Virus record (IMG/VR): IMGVR_UViG_3300010391_000191
Span: 1 to 35,003 of that record
DNA: 35,003 nt
Origin: a virus
Strand: one strand, 5' to 3'
Shown here: in pieces, positions 11,818 to 21,003 of the stretch
How positions within the stretch are numbered: the stretch's first letter is position 1
Layout of the letters: the number at the start of each line of letters is the position of its first letter
Notes under the pieces: generated by a model
Told to the model about the DNA's origin: nothing
Database searches by the model: none
What the model saw: only the letters and a program-made list of their open reading frames with translations
Program-made: the position numbers and the translations under genes

Positions 11818-12000
11818 ATGTATTTCGGTGAGAATGCAGAAATAGACTTGGTTCTTGTGAAGGCAGAAAAGGGACTACTTAAATTCTGCCAAGATGAATC
11901 TTTACATTGTCCGATATGCGGGAATGAGAATGTTGCGTGGTATATCGGAACGTCTTATTATTTTTGTTCTGAATGTGATATTGACTTTTTTAGGGAATAA
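11818..12000 (+). CDS. Small zinc-ribbon protein before terL
   Basis: 60 aa from the ATG at 11818, six bases after GGGAG. Two CxxC pairs, CPICGNENVAWYIG and CSECDIDF, form a C2-C2 zinc ribbon at residues 31-55. Its TAA is followed at once by the terL ATG, so the two are translationally coupled. Possibly a packaging or HNH-like helper, but there are no catalytic residues. Confidence 0.65.
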   Translation: MYFGENAEIDLVLVKAEKGLLKFCQDESLHCPICGNENVAWYIGTSYYFCSECDIDFFRE

Positions 12001-13656
12001 ATGGAATCAGTTAAAGTTACAACTCTTACCCCAGAACAGATAGCTTCTGTTAATGTGGGTTATTGGGCTATTTTAAAGCAGATACGCGTTCAGACTGGCG
12101 ATTTTTCATTTAAAGACCACGAATTTCAGAAAGAACCAATACAGAGTCTATCAAAGCGAATATGTTATATTAAGGCTGCTCAATGTTTTGGTGCTACCGA
12201 GATAGAGGTTTTAAAAGACATACATGGTATGCAGTATGGTCGTTACAAACTTGGGGTAGCCCATTTATTTCCAACTGACGTTGAGGTTCAGGATTTTGGC
12301 AAGTCAAGATTTAATCCTTTAATTTTAAGGAATAAAGAGGCCATAGGCAAGTACGTTAAATCAGGTGGCAAGGGAACTGATAATGTTAGTTTAAAGAAAA
12401 TAAACGATGCTTTTTTATATTTAAGAGGTGCAAGGCAGGGTCAGAAGATAGGCGAAACGGACGAGGATACTTCGAGTAAGACTTCGAGTTTTCCTGTTGA
12501 CAGGGTCGTATTTGACGAAGTTGACTATATGGACTCGACTGTAATTGAGAAATATAAACAGAGGATGGCTCATAGTCCTATCAAGGAAGAGGTTTATCTT
12601 GGTAATCCTTCGCATGAAGATTTTGGTATTGACTTAATCTTCAAGCAGAGCGATCAGCGATATTGGTGGCGAAAATGTTTATCTTGTGGAACTTGGACTT
12701 GCGCCGAGAAAAGTTTTCCTTCGTGCGTAAAGATTCGTTCCAACGGTACTGGTTATATTGGTTGCGACAAATGCGGGAAGGAGTTGCCAGCTTGGCAGGG
12801 AGAGGGAACTTCTGAATGGCGTCCGGACTATCCTGAAAAGTCAAATTATATGCACGGGTATCATTTGAGCCAGCTTTCAACTGCGACTAATGACCCCGCT
12901 GAAATTCTTGCAGACTATACTAATCCACCTAACGGTAATCTGGGTGATATTTACAGACTAAGACTTGGACTTCCTTATTCGGCTCGTGACGAGAAGTTGC
13001 GGAAATCTGATATTCTCGCAATGTGCGGCCATGATGGTATTCAGGTTCGACACACCGGGCCTTGCGCAATGGGTGTTGATGTCGGCAAGATAAAGCACGT
13101 CGTTATCGGCATTAAGACCGCAAACGATAGATATGAGATATTACGAGCCATGAAGGTTGAAACATTCGGAGAAATTGTTGACCTTGCCAAAAGGTATAAT
13201 GTCCAAAGTGATGTTGTTGATATTCGTCCTTACGAGGATGAGGCCCGCGCATATCAAAAGGCTTCTCGACACAAGACTTTTCTTTGTGAGTATTCCGATT
13301 CGATGTTACAGGATTCGATATTCAACGAAAATACTGGAACGGTTAAAGTGCATCGAACGGGAATTTTTGATGCTTCCCACAGACTACTTAGTACTGGCGC
13401 AATAGTATTGCCCCGCCAATGCCCTGAATTGGAGGAATTTGCCCGCCAATGTTGTAACGTGGCGAAGTTTGAGGAAAAAGACAAAAAGCGTGGGACGATA
13501 ACTTATAGATATAGGGCAACCGGAGACAGGCAAGAACATTTTAGAAATGCTTTAAACTATTTTCTACTTGCCGCAAGTGGTCATCGAATAGCCAAAGTCA
13601 GTACATACAAAACCAAAAGACCAGAATATGCAAACAATCAATACCAGAGGGTGTAG
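12001..13656 (+). CDS. terL: Terminase large subunit (GpA-like)
   Basis: 551 aa. A variant Walker A lies at residues 58-67 (KAAQCFGATE) and a Walker B with catalytic acidic residues at 169-175 (VVFDEVD). A zinc ribbon (C226-x2-C229, C255-x2-C258) is inserted as in GpA-type terminases. The nuclease domain begins GVDVG with D360, followed by VVDIRPYEDEA around 406-415. It pumps and cuts DNA at the portal. The Walker A lacks the usual GKT/S but the A-Q-x-G-x-T-E form is seen in this family. Confidence 0.95.
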   Translation: MESVKVTTLTPEQIASVNVGYWAILKQIRVQTGDFSFKDHEFQKEPIQSLSKRICYIKAAQCFGATEIEVLKDIHGMQYGRYKLGVAHLFPTDVEVQDFGKSRFNPLILRNKEAIGKYVKSGGKGTDNVSLKKINDAFLYLRGARQGQKIGETDEDTSSKTSSFPVDRVVFDEVDYMDSTVIEKYKQRMAHSPIKEEVYLGNPSHEDFGIDLIFKQSDQRYWWRKCLSCGTWTCAEKSFPSCVKIRSNGTGYIGCDKCGKELPAWQGEGTSEWRPDYPEKSNYMHGYHLSQLSTATNDPAEILADYTNPPNGNLGDIYRLRLGLPYSARDEKLRKSDILAMCGHDGIQVRHTGPCAMGVDVGKIKHVVIGIKTANDRYEILRAMKVETFGEIVDLAKRYNVQSDVVDIRPYEDEARAYQKASRHKTFLCEYSDSMLQDSIFNENTGTVKVHRTGIFDASHRLLSTGAIVLPRQCPELEEFARQCCNVAKFEEKDKKRGTITYRYRATGDRQEHFRNALNYFLLAASGHRIAKVSTYKTKRPEYANNQYQRV

Positions 13657-13665
13657 AGGGGTATA

Positions 13666-15312
13666 ATGAATAAAGAGGAAGAAATTATAGCATTGAGGAA
13701 TAGAGAACTAACATCGCAAGCGAATATCCGCACTCTATGGCAGAATACCGCCGACTATCTCTATCCCTATATCAATATAACATCACTCTATGAACCGGGT
13801 ACTGTCAGGACTGATACGATATATGACATGACGCCCATGCTGGATAGTCTTGATATGGTATCGGGTTTGAAGTATATACTTATTCCAAGTGGCCAGAACT
13901 TTTTCTCTATCAAGGCAACTAAAGACTTATCAACTAATGACGCCGTTCAAAGGTATCTTTCGCTTGCTACTGAAATTTCGCACGAGAAGATAGTATCATC
14001 TAATTTTGTTACTGAATTTGACGAGGTATTAAGGTCGCTTATTACTTTTGGTTCGGCTGCTATTTTCACAGAATGGACTAAAGAAATTGGTCTTAACTAT
14101 CGGGCGTTGGTTATTGGTTCGTATCAACTACTTGAAGATTGTAAAAAGAATGTAGATGGTATTATACTTACTGTTTCTTATACGGCAAGACAGGCGGTAC
14201 AGGAATTTGGAATTGACAAAGTTGGCAAGAGTATTAGTGAGGCCGCCGACGACCCCAAAAAGGAAAATGACTTATTCGAGTTCATCTATCTTTGCAGGCC
14301 GAGAGAAAATATAAATAAAAAACTTTCGCAGAATATCAATACCAATATGAAATATGAGTCGGTTATAGTTGGTGTTAAAGATAAGAATATCATTGAGGAA
14401 GGCGGTTTTGAAGAATTTCCGTATCCGACGGCAAGATGGATGAGACCTGCCAATGAAAAGGATGGTCGTGGAATTGGCACTGAAATGTTACCGCAGATTA
14501 AAGTTCTTCAGCAGATGACAAGGGACTTTCTCGAATGTGGTAATAAATGGAACAATCCACCGAGAGAAGTACTTGATACCTTTGAAGGTGAAGTCAGAGT
14601 ATTTCCAGGTGCTAATAATTATGTTCAGGAGATGGGTTCTATTAAATCTCTTGAACAAGGAATGATGGGCAATTTCCCGATAACTGAAAAATCACTTGAG
14701 AGGCAGACCGACTTAATACATCGTGCCTTTTTCAAGAACGCCTTTTCACCTCTTGAAGATTTAACTGGTGATAGAAGAACGACCCTCGAAATCAGGGAAC
14801 GCATCAAACAGTCGTGGCCGAAGATAGGGCCTCCGGTAACAAGAATATGGTTTGAGCAACTTATTAAATGTATTACACGGTCGGTATTACTTCTCATTAG
14901 AAATGGTGAAATTCCCGCACCGCCTTCTGAATTACAAGGTCAGGACTTTGGTATAGAATTTGTAGGGCCGTTCGCTCTTGAATTACGTTCTTCGCAGGCG
15001 AAGGCGTTTCAGGAGTGGGTTGGCTGGATTGGCCAGATGGAAATGGCTTTCCCGAACTCCTTTGAACGTCCGTCCGATTATCTCGATATGAAAGATGCCA
15101 TACCCAGAATGGGTAGAACCTTCGGCGTTAATAACGAGGACATGGCTTCCGGCGAGGAAGTTGCTGCCAAACAACAACAAAGGATGCAGGAGATGCAGGC
15201 TGCACAGGCAATGCAGGCGGCCCAAATGGCAGGCGAGACTTATTCCAAAGGCACGAAAGCACCGGAACAGGGAAGTGCGACACAGAAGATAATGGAAGGG
15301 ATGGGAGTCTAA
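13666..15312 (+). CDS. Portal / head-tail connector protein (T7 gp8-like)
   Basis: 548 aa, close to T7 gp8 in size. The N-terminus RELTSQANIRTLWQNTADYL and YDMTPMLDSLDMVSGLKYIL are typical of the podovirus head-to-tail connecting protein family, as are FGSAAIFTEW and the GDRRTTLEIRER segment around residue 365. The C-terminus is Gln/Ala-rich (QQQRMQEMQAAQAMQAAQ), as in other connectors. It forms the dodecameric ring for DNA packaging and tail attachment. Good AGGGG ribosome site nine bases after terL. Confidence 0.93.
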   Translation: MNKEEEIIALRNRELTSQANIRTLWQNTADYLYPYINITSLYEPGTVRTDTIYDMTPMLDSLDMVSGLKYILIPSGQNFFSIKATKDLSTNDAVQRYLSLATEISHEKIVSSNFVTEFDEVLRSLITFGSAAIFTEWTKEIGLNYRALVIGSYQLLEDCKKNVDGIILTVSYTARQAVQEFGIDKVGKSISEAADDPKKENDLFEFIYLCRPRENINKKLSQNINTNMKYESVIVGVKDKNIIEEGGFEEFPYPTARWMRPANEKDGRGIGTEMLPQIKVLQQMTRDFLECGNKWNNPPREVLDTFEGEVRVFPGANNYVQEMGSIKSLEQGMMGNFPITEKSLERQTDLIHRAFFKNAFSPLEDLTGDRRTTLEIRERIKQSWPKIGPPVTRIWFEQLIKCITRSVLLLIRNGEIPAPPSELQGQDFGIEFVGPFALELRSSQAKAFQEWVGWIGQMEMAFPNSFERPSDYLDMKDAIPRMGRTFGVNNEDMASGEEVAAKQQQRMQEMQAAQAMQAAQMAGETYSKGTKAPEQGSATQKIMEGMGV

Positions 15313-15561
15313 GTGGCACAATCAAGAGAGGAAATTCTTCAACAGGAAACAATGGACTTTAAAAACTCTTTCACTTCCGAAAGCGGAAAGAGGGTTCTGC
15401 AAAGTCTGTCGAGGGAATGTTATGAGAACGCAGTGACGTTTGTGCGCAATGAACCTGAGTCCACCGCCTTCAATGAGGGCAAACGGTATATAATGTTACA
15501 TATCAGAAGAATACTCGCAAGAGATATTCAAAAAGATAAACCAGAACAAGCAGTTAATTGA
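15313..15561 (+). CDS. Bbp19-like small structural-region protein
   Basis: 82 aa starting at a GTG directly after the portal stop, with GGAG upstream. The sequence FTSESGKRVLQSLSRECYEN then ESTAFNEGKRYIMLHIRRI matches the Bbp19-like family regularly found between portal and scaffold genes of podoviruses. Its function is not established. Position and coupling to the portal support a head-assembly role. Confidence 0.7.
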   Translation: MAQSREEILQQETMDFKNSFTSESGKRVLQSLSRECYENAVTFVRNEPESTAFNEGKRYIMLHIRRILARDIQKDKPEQAVN

Positions 15562-15571
15562 AAGGAGTTTC

Positions 15572-16426
15572 ATGGAATCAGAAGGACAAGTAACGGCCTC
15601 TACAGAGGTAGTCGATACTACCGATGCCGGGATAACCGCTACCCCAAGTTTTGTAAGTATTGATGGTACATTGGCAAAAGACTGGACGAGTTCTCTTGAT
15701 AGTGATTTAAGAGAAGATAAGACGCTGGGTTTATTCACCAATGTTAAGGACATGGCCAAGTCCTATGTGAACGCACGCAAAATGATTGGCAAGGACAAAA
15801 TAGCAATACCGAATGACAAGTCAACTCCAGCCGAATGGGATGCGTATTACGAAGCCGGAGGAAGGCCAAAGACAGTAGCCGATTACAAATTGGATTATCC
15901 CAAAGATATGCCAGTTCCCGAAGTGGCAGATTTAAAAAACGCATGGATGGCAGTAGCGCATCAGAACGGATTATCGCAAAAACAAGCGGCTTCAGCCTAT
16001 GACTTTTACAACAAAATAGTTAAGGAAGCAGTAACCCAGAATGCTCAAACTGAAGAACTTGCGATGAAAGAGGCTGACGACCAGTTGAAAGACAAATGGG
16101 GTAAGGCCTACGAGCAGAAACTTCATTTCGGTAATGTCGCTATTGAACATGGTGTTAATGGCGACGAGGAATTAAAGTCAAGGCTTACTGAAAAATACGG
16201 TAATGACCCCGACTTTATAATGTTCGCATCTAATCTTGGTGATAAGTTCGCAGAGCATAGAACTATATCCCAGAACATACCGACACCAGGTGATATACAA
16301 ACTAGAATAAATGATTTAATGCAACAACCTGCTTATATGAACAGAGATAATCCTGGGCATAAAGCGGCAGTGGAATTAGTACAAAAGTTGTTCGTGGAAA
16401 GAAATAAAAACCAGAATCGTGTATAA
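15572..16426 (+). CDS. Capsid scaffolding / assembly protein
   Basis: 284 aa with a perfect AAAGGAG ribosome site. Acidic, alanine-rich and mostly helical; a GRPKTVADYKLDYPKDMP segment at residues 96-113 and AVAHQNGLSQKQAASAYDFY are characteristic of phage scaffold-like proteins placed just before the capsid gene. It would template procapsid assembly and then leave. No protease motif is visible. Low sequence conservation of the family limits certainty, but gene order supports it. Confidence 0.8.
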   Translation: MESEGQVTASTEVVDTTDAGITATPSFVSIDGTLAKDWTSSLDSDLREDKTLGLFTNVKDMAKSYVNARKMIGKDKIAIPNDKSTPAEWDAYYEAGGRPKTVADYKLDYPKDMPVPEVADLKNAWMAVAHQNGLSQKQAASAYDFYNKIVKEAVTQNAQTEELAMKEADDQLKDKWGKAYEQKLHFGNVAIEHGVNGDEELKSRLTEKYGNDPDFIMFASNLGDKFAEHRTISQNIPTPGDIQTRINDLMQQPAYMNRDNPGHKAAVELVQKLFVERNKNQNRV

Positions 16427-16428
16427 CT

Positions 16429-16869
16429 ATGAGTAAAGAAACAACAAAAATTTGGAGAGAAAACCATAAAGAGCAAGTGCGTAAATATCGCAAAAAATGG
16501 AGTGATAATAATAAAGCGAAAATTAAAGAATGGCGACAAAAAAATCATGTTGCAAGAACAGAATACGAAAGGACGTATGCTCAAAAAAATAAAATAAGAC
16601 GAAGAAATATGTATGTATCTCGTACATATAATATATCAGAAAGTGAGTATAATGAAATTTTTGTCAAACAAAATGGCAAGTGTGCAATTTGTGGTAAACA
16701 TCAAACAGAATTAACATCTTTTTTAAGTGTTGACCATTGCCATCAAACCAATTTTATCCGTGGTTTGTTATGTGGCAAATGTAATAGAGCCATTGGATTA
16801 TTGGATGATGATATAGAAAATTTAAGATGTGCAATTATTTACCTCCAAAAAGGACAATCTAAAATATAG
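16429..16869 (+). CDS. Endonuclease VII-type HNH nuclease
   Basis: 146 aa. A very basic, Lys/Asn-rich N-terminus is followed from residue 66 by the endonuclease VII fold: YNISESEYNEIFVKQNGKC, CAICGKH, LSVDHCH, then IRGLLCGKCNRAIG. Zinc cysteines and the DHxH catalytic core are intact. It sits between scaffold and capsid with almost no ribosome site and a visibly more AT-rich composition than its neighbours, so it is probably a free-standing homing endonuclease rather than a packaging resolvase. A structured non-coding stretch follows it. Confidence 0.9.
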   Translation: MSKETTKIWRENHKEQVRKYRKKWSDNNKAKIKEWRQKNHVARTEYERTYAQKNKIRRRNMYVSRTYNISESEYNEIFVKQNGKCAICGKHQTELTSFLSVDHCHQTNFIRGLLCGKCNRAIGLLDDDIENLRCAIIYLQKGQSKI

Positions 16870-16893
16870 ACCCTAATGGAATTTGTTGATGTA

Positions 16894-16992
16894 GTCAGAT
16901 AATCTTTCGATAAGAAAGACCTGGAAAACGGACGTATTCGTCCCGCTAACTGTCGTTAAGTTAGGATATGACCTGATTGTTTCAGACAATCA
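16894..16992 (+). other. Multi-hairpin leader of the capsid gene
   Basis: Four hairpins in the 164-base gap before the capsid gene: CTTTC/GAAAG (16904-16918), GGACG/CGTCC (16930-16943), CTAAC/GTTAG (16946-16964) and TGATTG/CAATCA (16974-16992). No T-runs follow, so these are not terminators. It could stabilise or regulate capsid mRNA, or be left over from a mobile element that carried the nuclease. Confidence 0.45.
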
Positions 16993-17033
16993 TTTCCGAG
17001 TAAGAGTTAATTAAATTATTAAAGGAAGAAACG

Positions 17034-17960
17034 ATGAGTTTACAAATACCAGTTTCTTTCGTCGATCAATTCAAAGCTAATATCCTGATGCTGTCCCAGC
17101 AGAAACCCGCTAAGTTGCGTGCTTGCTGCAGGATGGAATCAGTTACTGGCGATACGATGTTCGTAGAACGAATTGGGCCGAAAGATGCACAACTAAGGGG
17201 CGCAAGACACGGTGAAACACCTGTCTCTGACGCAGAACATTCAAGACGTAAGTTGTCAATGGCGGATTATATTGTTCCCGCTGATTTGATTGACAAACCA
17301 GATAAGTTGAAAATGCTTATCGACCCGCAGTCAGTTTATACACAGAATCAGACGTTCTCTCTTATGAGGGCTATTGATGATGTGGTTATCACTGCTCTGG
17401 GCGGACCCGCTTATGGCGGACACGCCGGAGCAACAACCATTAACAACTACGATGTCGGTGAATGTCGTCTTATTGAAAGTGATGGTTCTGTTGAGCCTGC
17501 AGGTAGCGACCACGATGCGACAACTGATACCCAGTTGACTATCGCAAAGTTGCTCACTTGCAAACAGCTTCTTGATGACGCTAACGTTGACGATGACAGG
17601 CAGCGTTACTTCCTTTGCAATCCTTACAACTTGAACCAGTTGCTAAATACAACCGAAGTTAAGAATTCGGATTACAACACAGTTAAGGCGTTGGCGCAGG
17701 GTTATGTTGATACCTTTATGGGTTTCAAGTTCCTCAAGTCAACTCGGCTTGTAGCTGATGGTACGGATGTCAGTGCCACTCTCTGTTACGCTTTCGCACA
17801 GGACGCTATAGTTCTTGCGATCGCCGAAGAGCCGAGTGTTAGTGTTAGTGTCCGTAACGATTTGTGCGATTCGATACAAGTATTTTCTACGCTTAGTATC
17901 GGAGCAACAAGAGTAGAAGGCCCCGCTGTTGTCGAGATTACCTTACCAACGGCTGCATAA
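17034..17960 (+). CDS. Major capsid protein
   Basis: 308 aa. It starts MSLQIPVSFVDQFKANILML, and the TGDTMFVERIGPKDAQLRGAR and RKLSMADYIVPADLIDKPDK segments match the N-arm and E-loop region of HK97-fold capsid proteins of podoviruses with this gene order. The C-terminal IQVFSTLSIGATRVEGPAVVEI strand set is also typical. Strong AAAGGAAG ribosome site. Directly follows the scaffold/endonuclease and precedes the decoration-like paralogs. Confidence 0.9.
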   Translation: MSLQIPVSFVDQFKANILMLSQQKPAKLRACCRMESVTGDTMFVERIGPKDAQLRGARHGETPVSDAEHSRRKLSMADYIVPADLIDKPDKLKMLIDPQSVYTQNQTFSLMRAIDDVVITALGGPAYGGHAGATTINNYDVGECRLIESDGSVEPAGSDHDATTDTQLTIAKLLTCKQLLDDANVDDDRQRYFLCNPYNLNQLLNTTEVKNSDYNTVKALAQGYVDTFMGFKFLKSTRLVADGTDVSATLCYAFAQDAIVLAIAEEPSVSVSVRNDLCDSIQVFSTLSIGATRVEGPAVVEITLPTAA

Positions 17961-17971
17961 AGGAGGCATTT

Positions 17972-18733
17972 ATGGGTTTTACAAAAACTAATTTGCCTAT
18001 GGCGAGTGTTGGTATGGGTGGGCCAGTTGAAGGATTGTGGACACCGACTGTTGACCAGAAACATCGTATTGGTGAACGATACGAAGATGCTCAAGGTCGT
18101 GTATGGCGGTATATCAGTAATAACACAACGGAGTTAGCTGCTGGTTTAATGACGGCTGCGGAGACCATTGACGCAGAGGCACTTAATGAAACGCAAACTG
18201 GTTATACAACCAGTATAGGAGACACCAGCATAAGGGCATTGCTTTCGACGGGTAACGCACTTTCTAATGGTGAACTTCAGGATGGTTGGTTATCTGTTGT
18301 ATCGTCAACGGGTCTGGGTTATGTTTACGCAATCGCAAACAATACTTGGATTACCAGTGATACGGTAATGCACATTGAGTTGTATGACCCGATACGGGTT
18401 GCGACATCTGCGACATCAGTATTTACATTTTGTAAGAATCCGTGGCGTGATGTCGTTGTTAATCCTACAACCTCTGTTACTAAGGCGGCTGGTGTTTCAA
18501 CTTGTGTAATTCCAGCCAGTTACTATGGTTGGGTTCAGACAAGAGGCCCGTGTGGTATGCTTCGTGATACGTCCGAAACACTTGTTCTTGGATGTTACGG
18601 CGGTATGGCTGCAACTTGTAATGTAGCTGGTGCAGTTGGACTTCCGGCTGAAGCAACACTCCAACTTTGGGGTAAAGTTCTATCTATCGCTGCTGACGCA
18701 CAGACGGCGATAATTGATTTGTGTTTAGAATAG
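17972..18733 (+). CDS. Decoration-like virion protein, paralog A
   Basis: 253 aa, not a named family I recognise. Beta-rich with many Thr, Ala and Gly. It is clearly paralogous to the 18814-19614 protein: both have an RY-x-GxRY-like start, then CKNPWRDVVVNPTTSVTKAAG aligned with CETYQNPWSALTVG...KAG, and YYGWVQTRG aligned with YFWVQTKG. The gene has an ideal AAAGGAGG site, 11 bases after the capsid gene, and ends in its own terminator, which fits a protein made in near-capsid amounts (head decoration or cement). Confidence 0.6.
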   Translation: MGFTKTNLPMASVGMGGPVEGLWTPTVDQKHRIGERYEDAQGRVWRYISNNTTELAAGLMTAAETIDAEALNETQTGYTTSIGDTSIRALLSTGNALSNGELQDGWLSVVSSTGLGYVYAIANNTWITSDTVMHIELYDPIRVATSATSVFTFCKNPWRDVVVNPTTSVTKAAGVSTCVIPASYYGWVQTRGPCGMLRDTSETLVLGCYGGMAATCNVAGAVGLPAEATLQLWGKVLSIAADAQTAIIDLCLE

Positions 18734-18740
18734 TTTTAAT

Positions 18741-18768
18741 GCCCCGTCATAACGGCGGGGCAGTTTTT
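18741..18768 (+). terminator. Rho-independent terminator after paralog A
   Basis: GCCCCG (18741-18746) pairs with CGGGGC (18756-18761), followed by AGTTTTT. It closes the capsid-decoration unit or partially lowers downstream expression. Confidence 0.8.
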
Positions 18769-18784
18769 ACGACTTGTCAGGACT

Positions 18785-18790
18785 TATAAT
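18785..18790 (+). promoter_or_regulatory. Possible -10 element before paralog B
   Basis: A perfect TATAAT between a terminator and the AAAGGAG ribosome site of paralog B. No good -35 lies 17 bases upstream, so this is a weak call. Confidence 0.25.
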
Positions 18791-18813
18791 AGGACAGTCA
18801 AAAGGAGTTTAAT

Positions 18814-19614
18814 ATGAACAAAAACTTTTCACTTCCTAACGGCCCGTTGAGATGGATAGCAAGTCCCAAAGATTTTTCTGGCGATAACAATTTGGGCGTT
18901 TATGCAGTAGAAACTACTCAAAGATATGTTTGCGGTGCGAGATATACAACTTGGGATGGCAGAGAATTTCGGTATGCAAAATCAACCGGAACTGCCGCAA
19001 TCGGTACATCAAAAGGTTGCGAGTTCACATCTACCGGTTATACGGCTATTACAACTTTTGCAGTGGCCGCCGCAATAGGCGATGTTGAAATTACAATACC
19101 AGCCGCAACGCACGCCGCTTTAACGGATAATGAGTTGATGGGTGGGTATGTACTTATCTTTGATGGTGCAAGCGATTTACATACCACTCTACGATGTATT
19201 GTAAGTAATACTGCTGCTGCCGCCAATGCTCTATTTACAGTGCGACTGGATGCACCATTGTCGTATGCAATCACGGCAAGTACGTCAAAATGCGAGACGT
19301 ATCAGAACCCTTGGAGTGCTTTAACGGTTGGTGCTACTGCTGAGATGCCAAAGGCCGGTATTGCCGCCGCTTACGTAAGTGCAGTCGCTCAGTATTTCTG
19401 GGTTCAGACCAAAGGTTTTACGTGGGTTACGCCGCAATCGGCTATTGTTGGCGAGAATGGCGGAATAGGTTGTTTCTGGAGACATCAGGGTAATATCGAA
19501 AGTGCAGATACCGCTCTTGCCGTAACTACTGCAACATACGATTCATCTCAATATGCAGGTTTCGTTGTTGAAGGTACTTATACAGGAAATGGCCCTTTAT
19601 TTATGCTTGTTTAG
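18814..19614 (+). CDS. Decoration-like virion protein, paralog B
   Basis: 266 aa, beta-rich, paralogous to the 17972-18733 protein over most of its length (shared NEL-x-G, NPW, KAG, WVQT-x-G landmarks). The two differ strongly at the N-terminus (here NFSLPNGPLRWIASPKDF) and C-terminus, suggesting duplication and divergence. It has its own AAAGGAG site and is flanked on both sides by terminators, so it is transcribed as a separate or attenuated unit. Probably a second head decoration or cement protein. Confidence 0.6.
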   Translation: MNKNFSLPNGPLRWIASPKDFSGDNNLGVYAVETTQRYVCGARYTTWDGREFRYAKSTGTAAIGTSKGCEFTSTGYTAITTFAVAAAIGDVEITIPAATHAALTDNELMGGYVLIFDGASDLHTTLRCIVSNTAAAANALFTVRLDAPLSYAITASTSKCETYQNPWSALTVGATAEMPKAGIAAAYVSAVAQYFWVQTKGFTWVTPQSAIVGENGGIGCFWRHQGNIESADTALAVTTATYDSSQYAGFVVEGTYTGNGPLFMLV

Positions 19615-19630
19615 TTTTATGATGAATTAT

Positions 19631-19659
19631 GGGGTGAACAAAAGTTCGCCCCAGTTTTT
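19631..19659 (+). terminator. Rho-independent terminator after paralog B
   Basis: GGGGTGAAC (19631-19639) pairs with GTTCGCCCC (19644-19652) with one G-T pair and an AAAA loop, followed by AGTTTTT. Confidence 0.82.
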
Positions 19660-19680
19660 ACAAAGTTAAGGAGACAAATT

Positions 19681-20010
19681 ATGGCAGCTTCAGCTAATAA
19701 AACCGTATGGGCATTATTGATGTATATCAAAGAATGTCCACACACGTCAATAAAATGGCAGGAATTACATGAGATTGCGTCAATGTTTATTGCGGAAAAT
19801 GTAACAGGTCAAACACTGACCGCCGCAACGGCATTGACTCACGCAAACGAGGGTCTTGGCGTTGTAGATTTTTCCACTGATATAACATTTCCGGCTTATG
19901 CAGCGGCAACGAGAGTATCGGCAGATGCCGGTGGAACTGCGGCAAGTACAACACTTGCAGCTAATAAGTTAATTCTGGCCAACGCAATGTATCCTGGCAG
20001 AGGAATATAA
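19681..20010 (+). CDS. Small virion-region protein
   Basis: 109 aa with an AAGGAG site. A helical first half (WALLMYIKECPHTSIKWQELH) and an Ala/Thr-rich second half ending AMYPGRGI. No family recognised. Located between decoration-like and tail-adaptor genes, so probably a minor structural protein. Confidence 0.55.
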   Translation: MAASANKTVWALLMYIKECPHTSIKWQELHEIASMFIAENVTGQTLTAATALTHANEGLGVVDFSTDITFPAYAAATRVSADAGGTAASTTLAANKLILANAMYPGRGI

Positions 20011-20022
20011 AGGAGAATTATC

Positions 20023-20400
20023 ATGGCTTTTGACACAAGTGCAACACCGTTGCGATATGAAAACGGTTCTTTTATGGGCAAGACATATTGGGCTTTTACA
20101 GGTACGGATTCAGATGCCTCTACCGCTATTGATATAGTGGCCGCACCAGGTTTGGGACTATCACTCTATATTACTGGCGTGATAATTCAGACGGCCTACG
20201 ATGCAGATGCTTTCCCGCAATTACAGGATGGTGCGGCCACATTATTGTTTGGCCCGTGGGTATCTGGAACGGCAGGTTCTAATTTTATTAGTTGGAAGTT
20301 TGACCAACCACTTAAAGTAACTGCGAATAAGTCTTTAGCTGTAAAATGCGCCGCCGCTGGTTCTGTTTATGTATATGTCGAAGGCTTTACGGCCGCATAA
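20023..20400 (+). CDS. Small beta-rich virion protein
   Basis: 125 aa with an AAAGGAG site. The alternating pattern (LSLYITGVIIQTAYDA, SLAVKCAAAGSVYVYVEGF) predicts a beta sandwich, as in phage fibre-base, decoration or head-completion proteins. The end VYVYVEGFTAA resembles the last strand of jelly-roll-like virion proteins. No named family. Confidence 0.55.
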   Translation: MAFDTSATPLRYENGSFMGKTYWAFTGTDSDASTAIDIVAAPGLGLSLYITGVIIQTAYDADAFPQLQDGAATLLFGPWVSGTAGSNFISWKFDQPLKVTANKSLAVKCAAAGSVYVYVEGFTAA

Positions 20401-20409
20401 GGAGTTAAA

Positions 20410-21003
20410 ATGGCTGAAGATATTACATTAGTTACCGAGATTTGTAATATGGCTCTTGGGCGCATAGGAGCTACGAGATTAGCATATACCGGAACAACTG
20501 AAACAGACCTTGACGCCAACACCACGCTTGAGGCGATACAGTGCAATCTTAATTATCATCAAACGAGAAAGACTGTACTTCGTTCTCACTATTGGAACTT
20601 TGCTTCGGCAAGGGCAAGTCTTGTACTTGATACGGAAACACCATCTTTCGGATGGGACTATCAATATGACTTGCCAGATGATTTTCTCAAGTTGAAGTTT
20701 TTCTACGAAGAAGAAAAATATACCATTGAAGGCAGAAAATTCTTGACCGATGAGGATTCGGCTTCTATTGAGTACATAAGAGATGTCACTGATGTAACCG
20801 AATTTAATCCTCTATTTGTAGAGATACTTGTTTTACAGTTGGCGTTAAAACTCATTCCCGCTCTTGCTGGTACGCAATCTGAAACTCTCCGTCAGGATTT
20901 AAAACAAGACCTTATGTTATTACTTCGCAGGGCAATAACAATAGAAAGACAAGAAACAAACGATACCGGAAAGAGCGATTGGAATAACGCTCGATTTGAA
21001 TAA
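20410..21003 (+). CDS. Tail adaptor (tail tubular protein A-like, T7 gp11 type)
   Basis: 197 aa, the usual size. It begins VTEICNMALGRIGATRL, then NYHQTRKTVLRSHYWNFASARASL, and DYQYDLPDDFLKL. These are the hallmark segments of podovirus gp11/TTPA gatekeeper proteins (helical bundle with WNFA and YDLP-DD motifs). It would bind the portal ring and the nozzle protein encoded downstream. An AAGGAG ribosome site precedes it. Confident by motif and order. Confidence 0.92.
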   Translation: MAEDITLVTEICNMALGRIGATRLAYTGTTETDLDANTTLEAIQCNLNYHQTRKTVLRSHYWNFASARASLVLDTETPSFGWDYQYDLPDDFLKLKFFYEEEKYTIEGRKFLTDEDSASIEYIRDVTDVTEFNPLFVEILVLQLALKLIPALAGTQSETLRQDLKQDLMLLLRRAITIERQETNDTGKSDWNNARFE

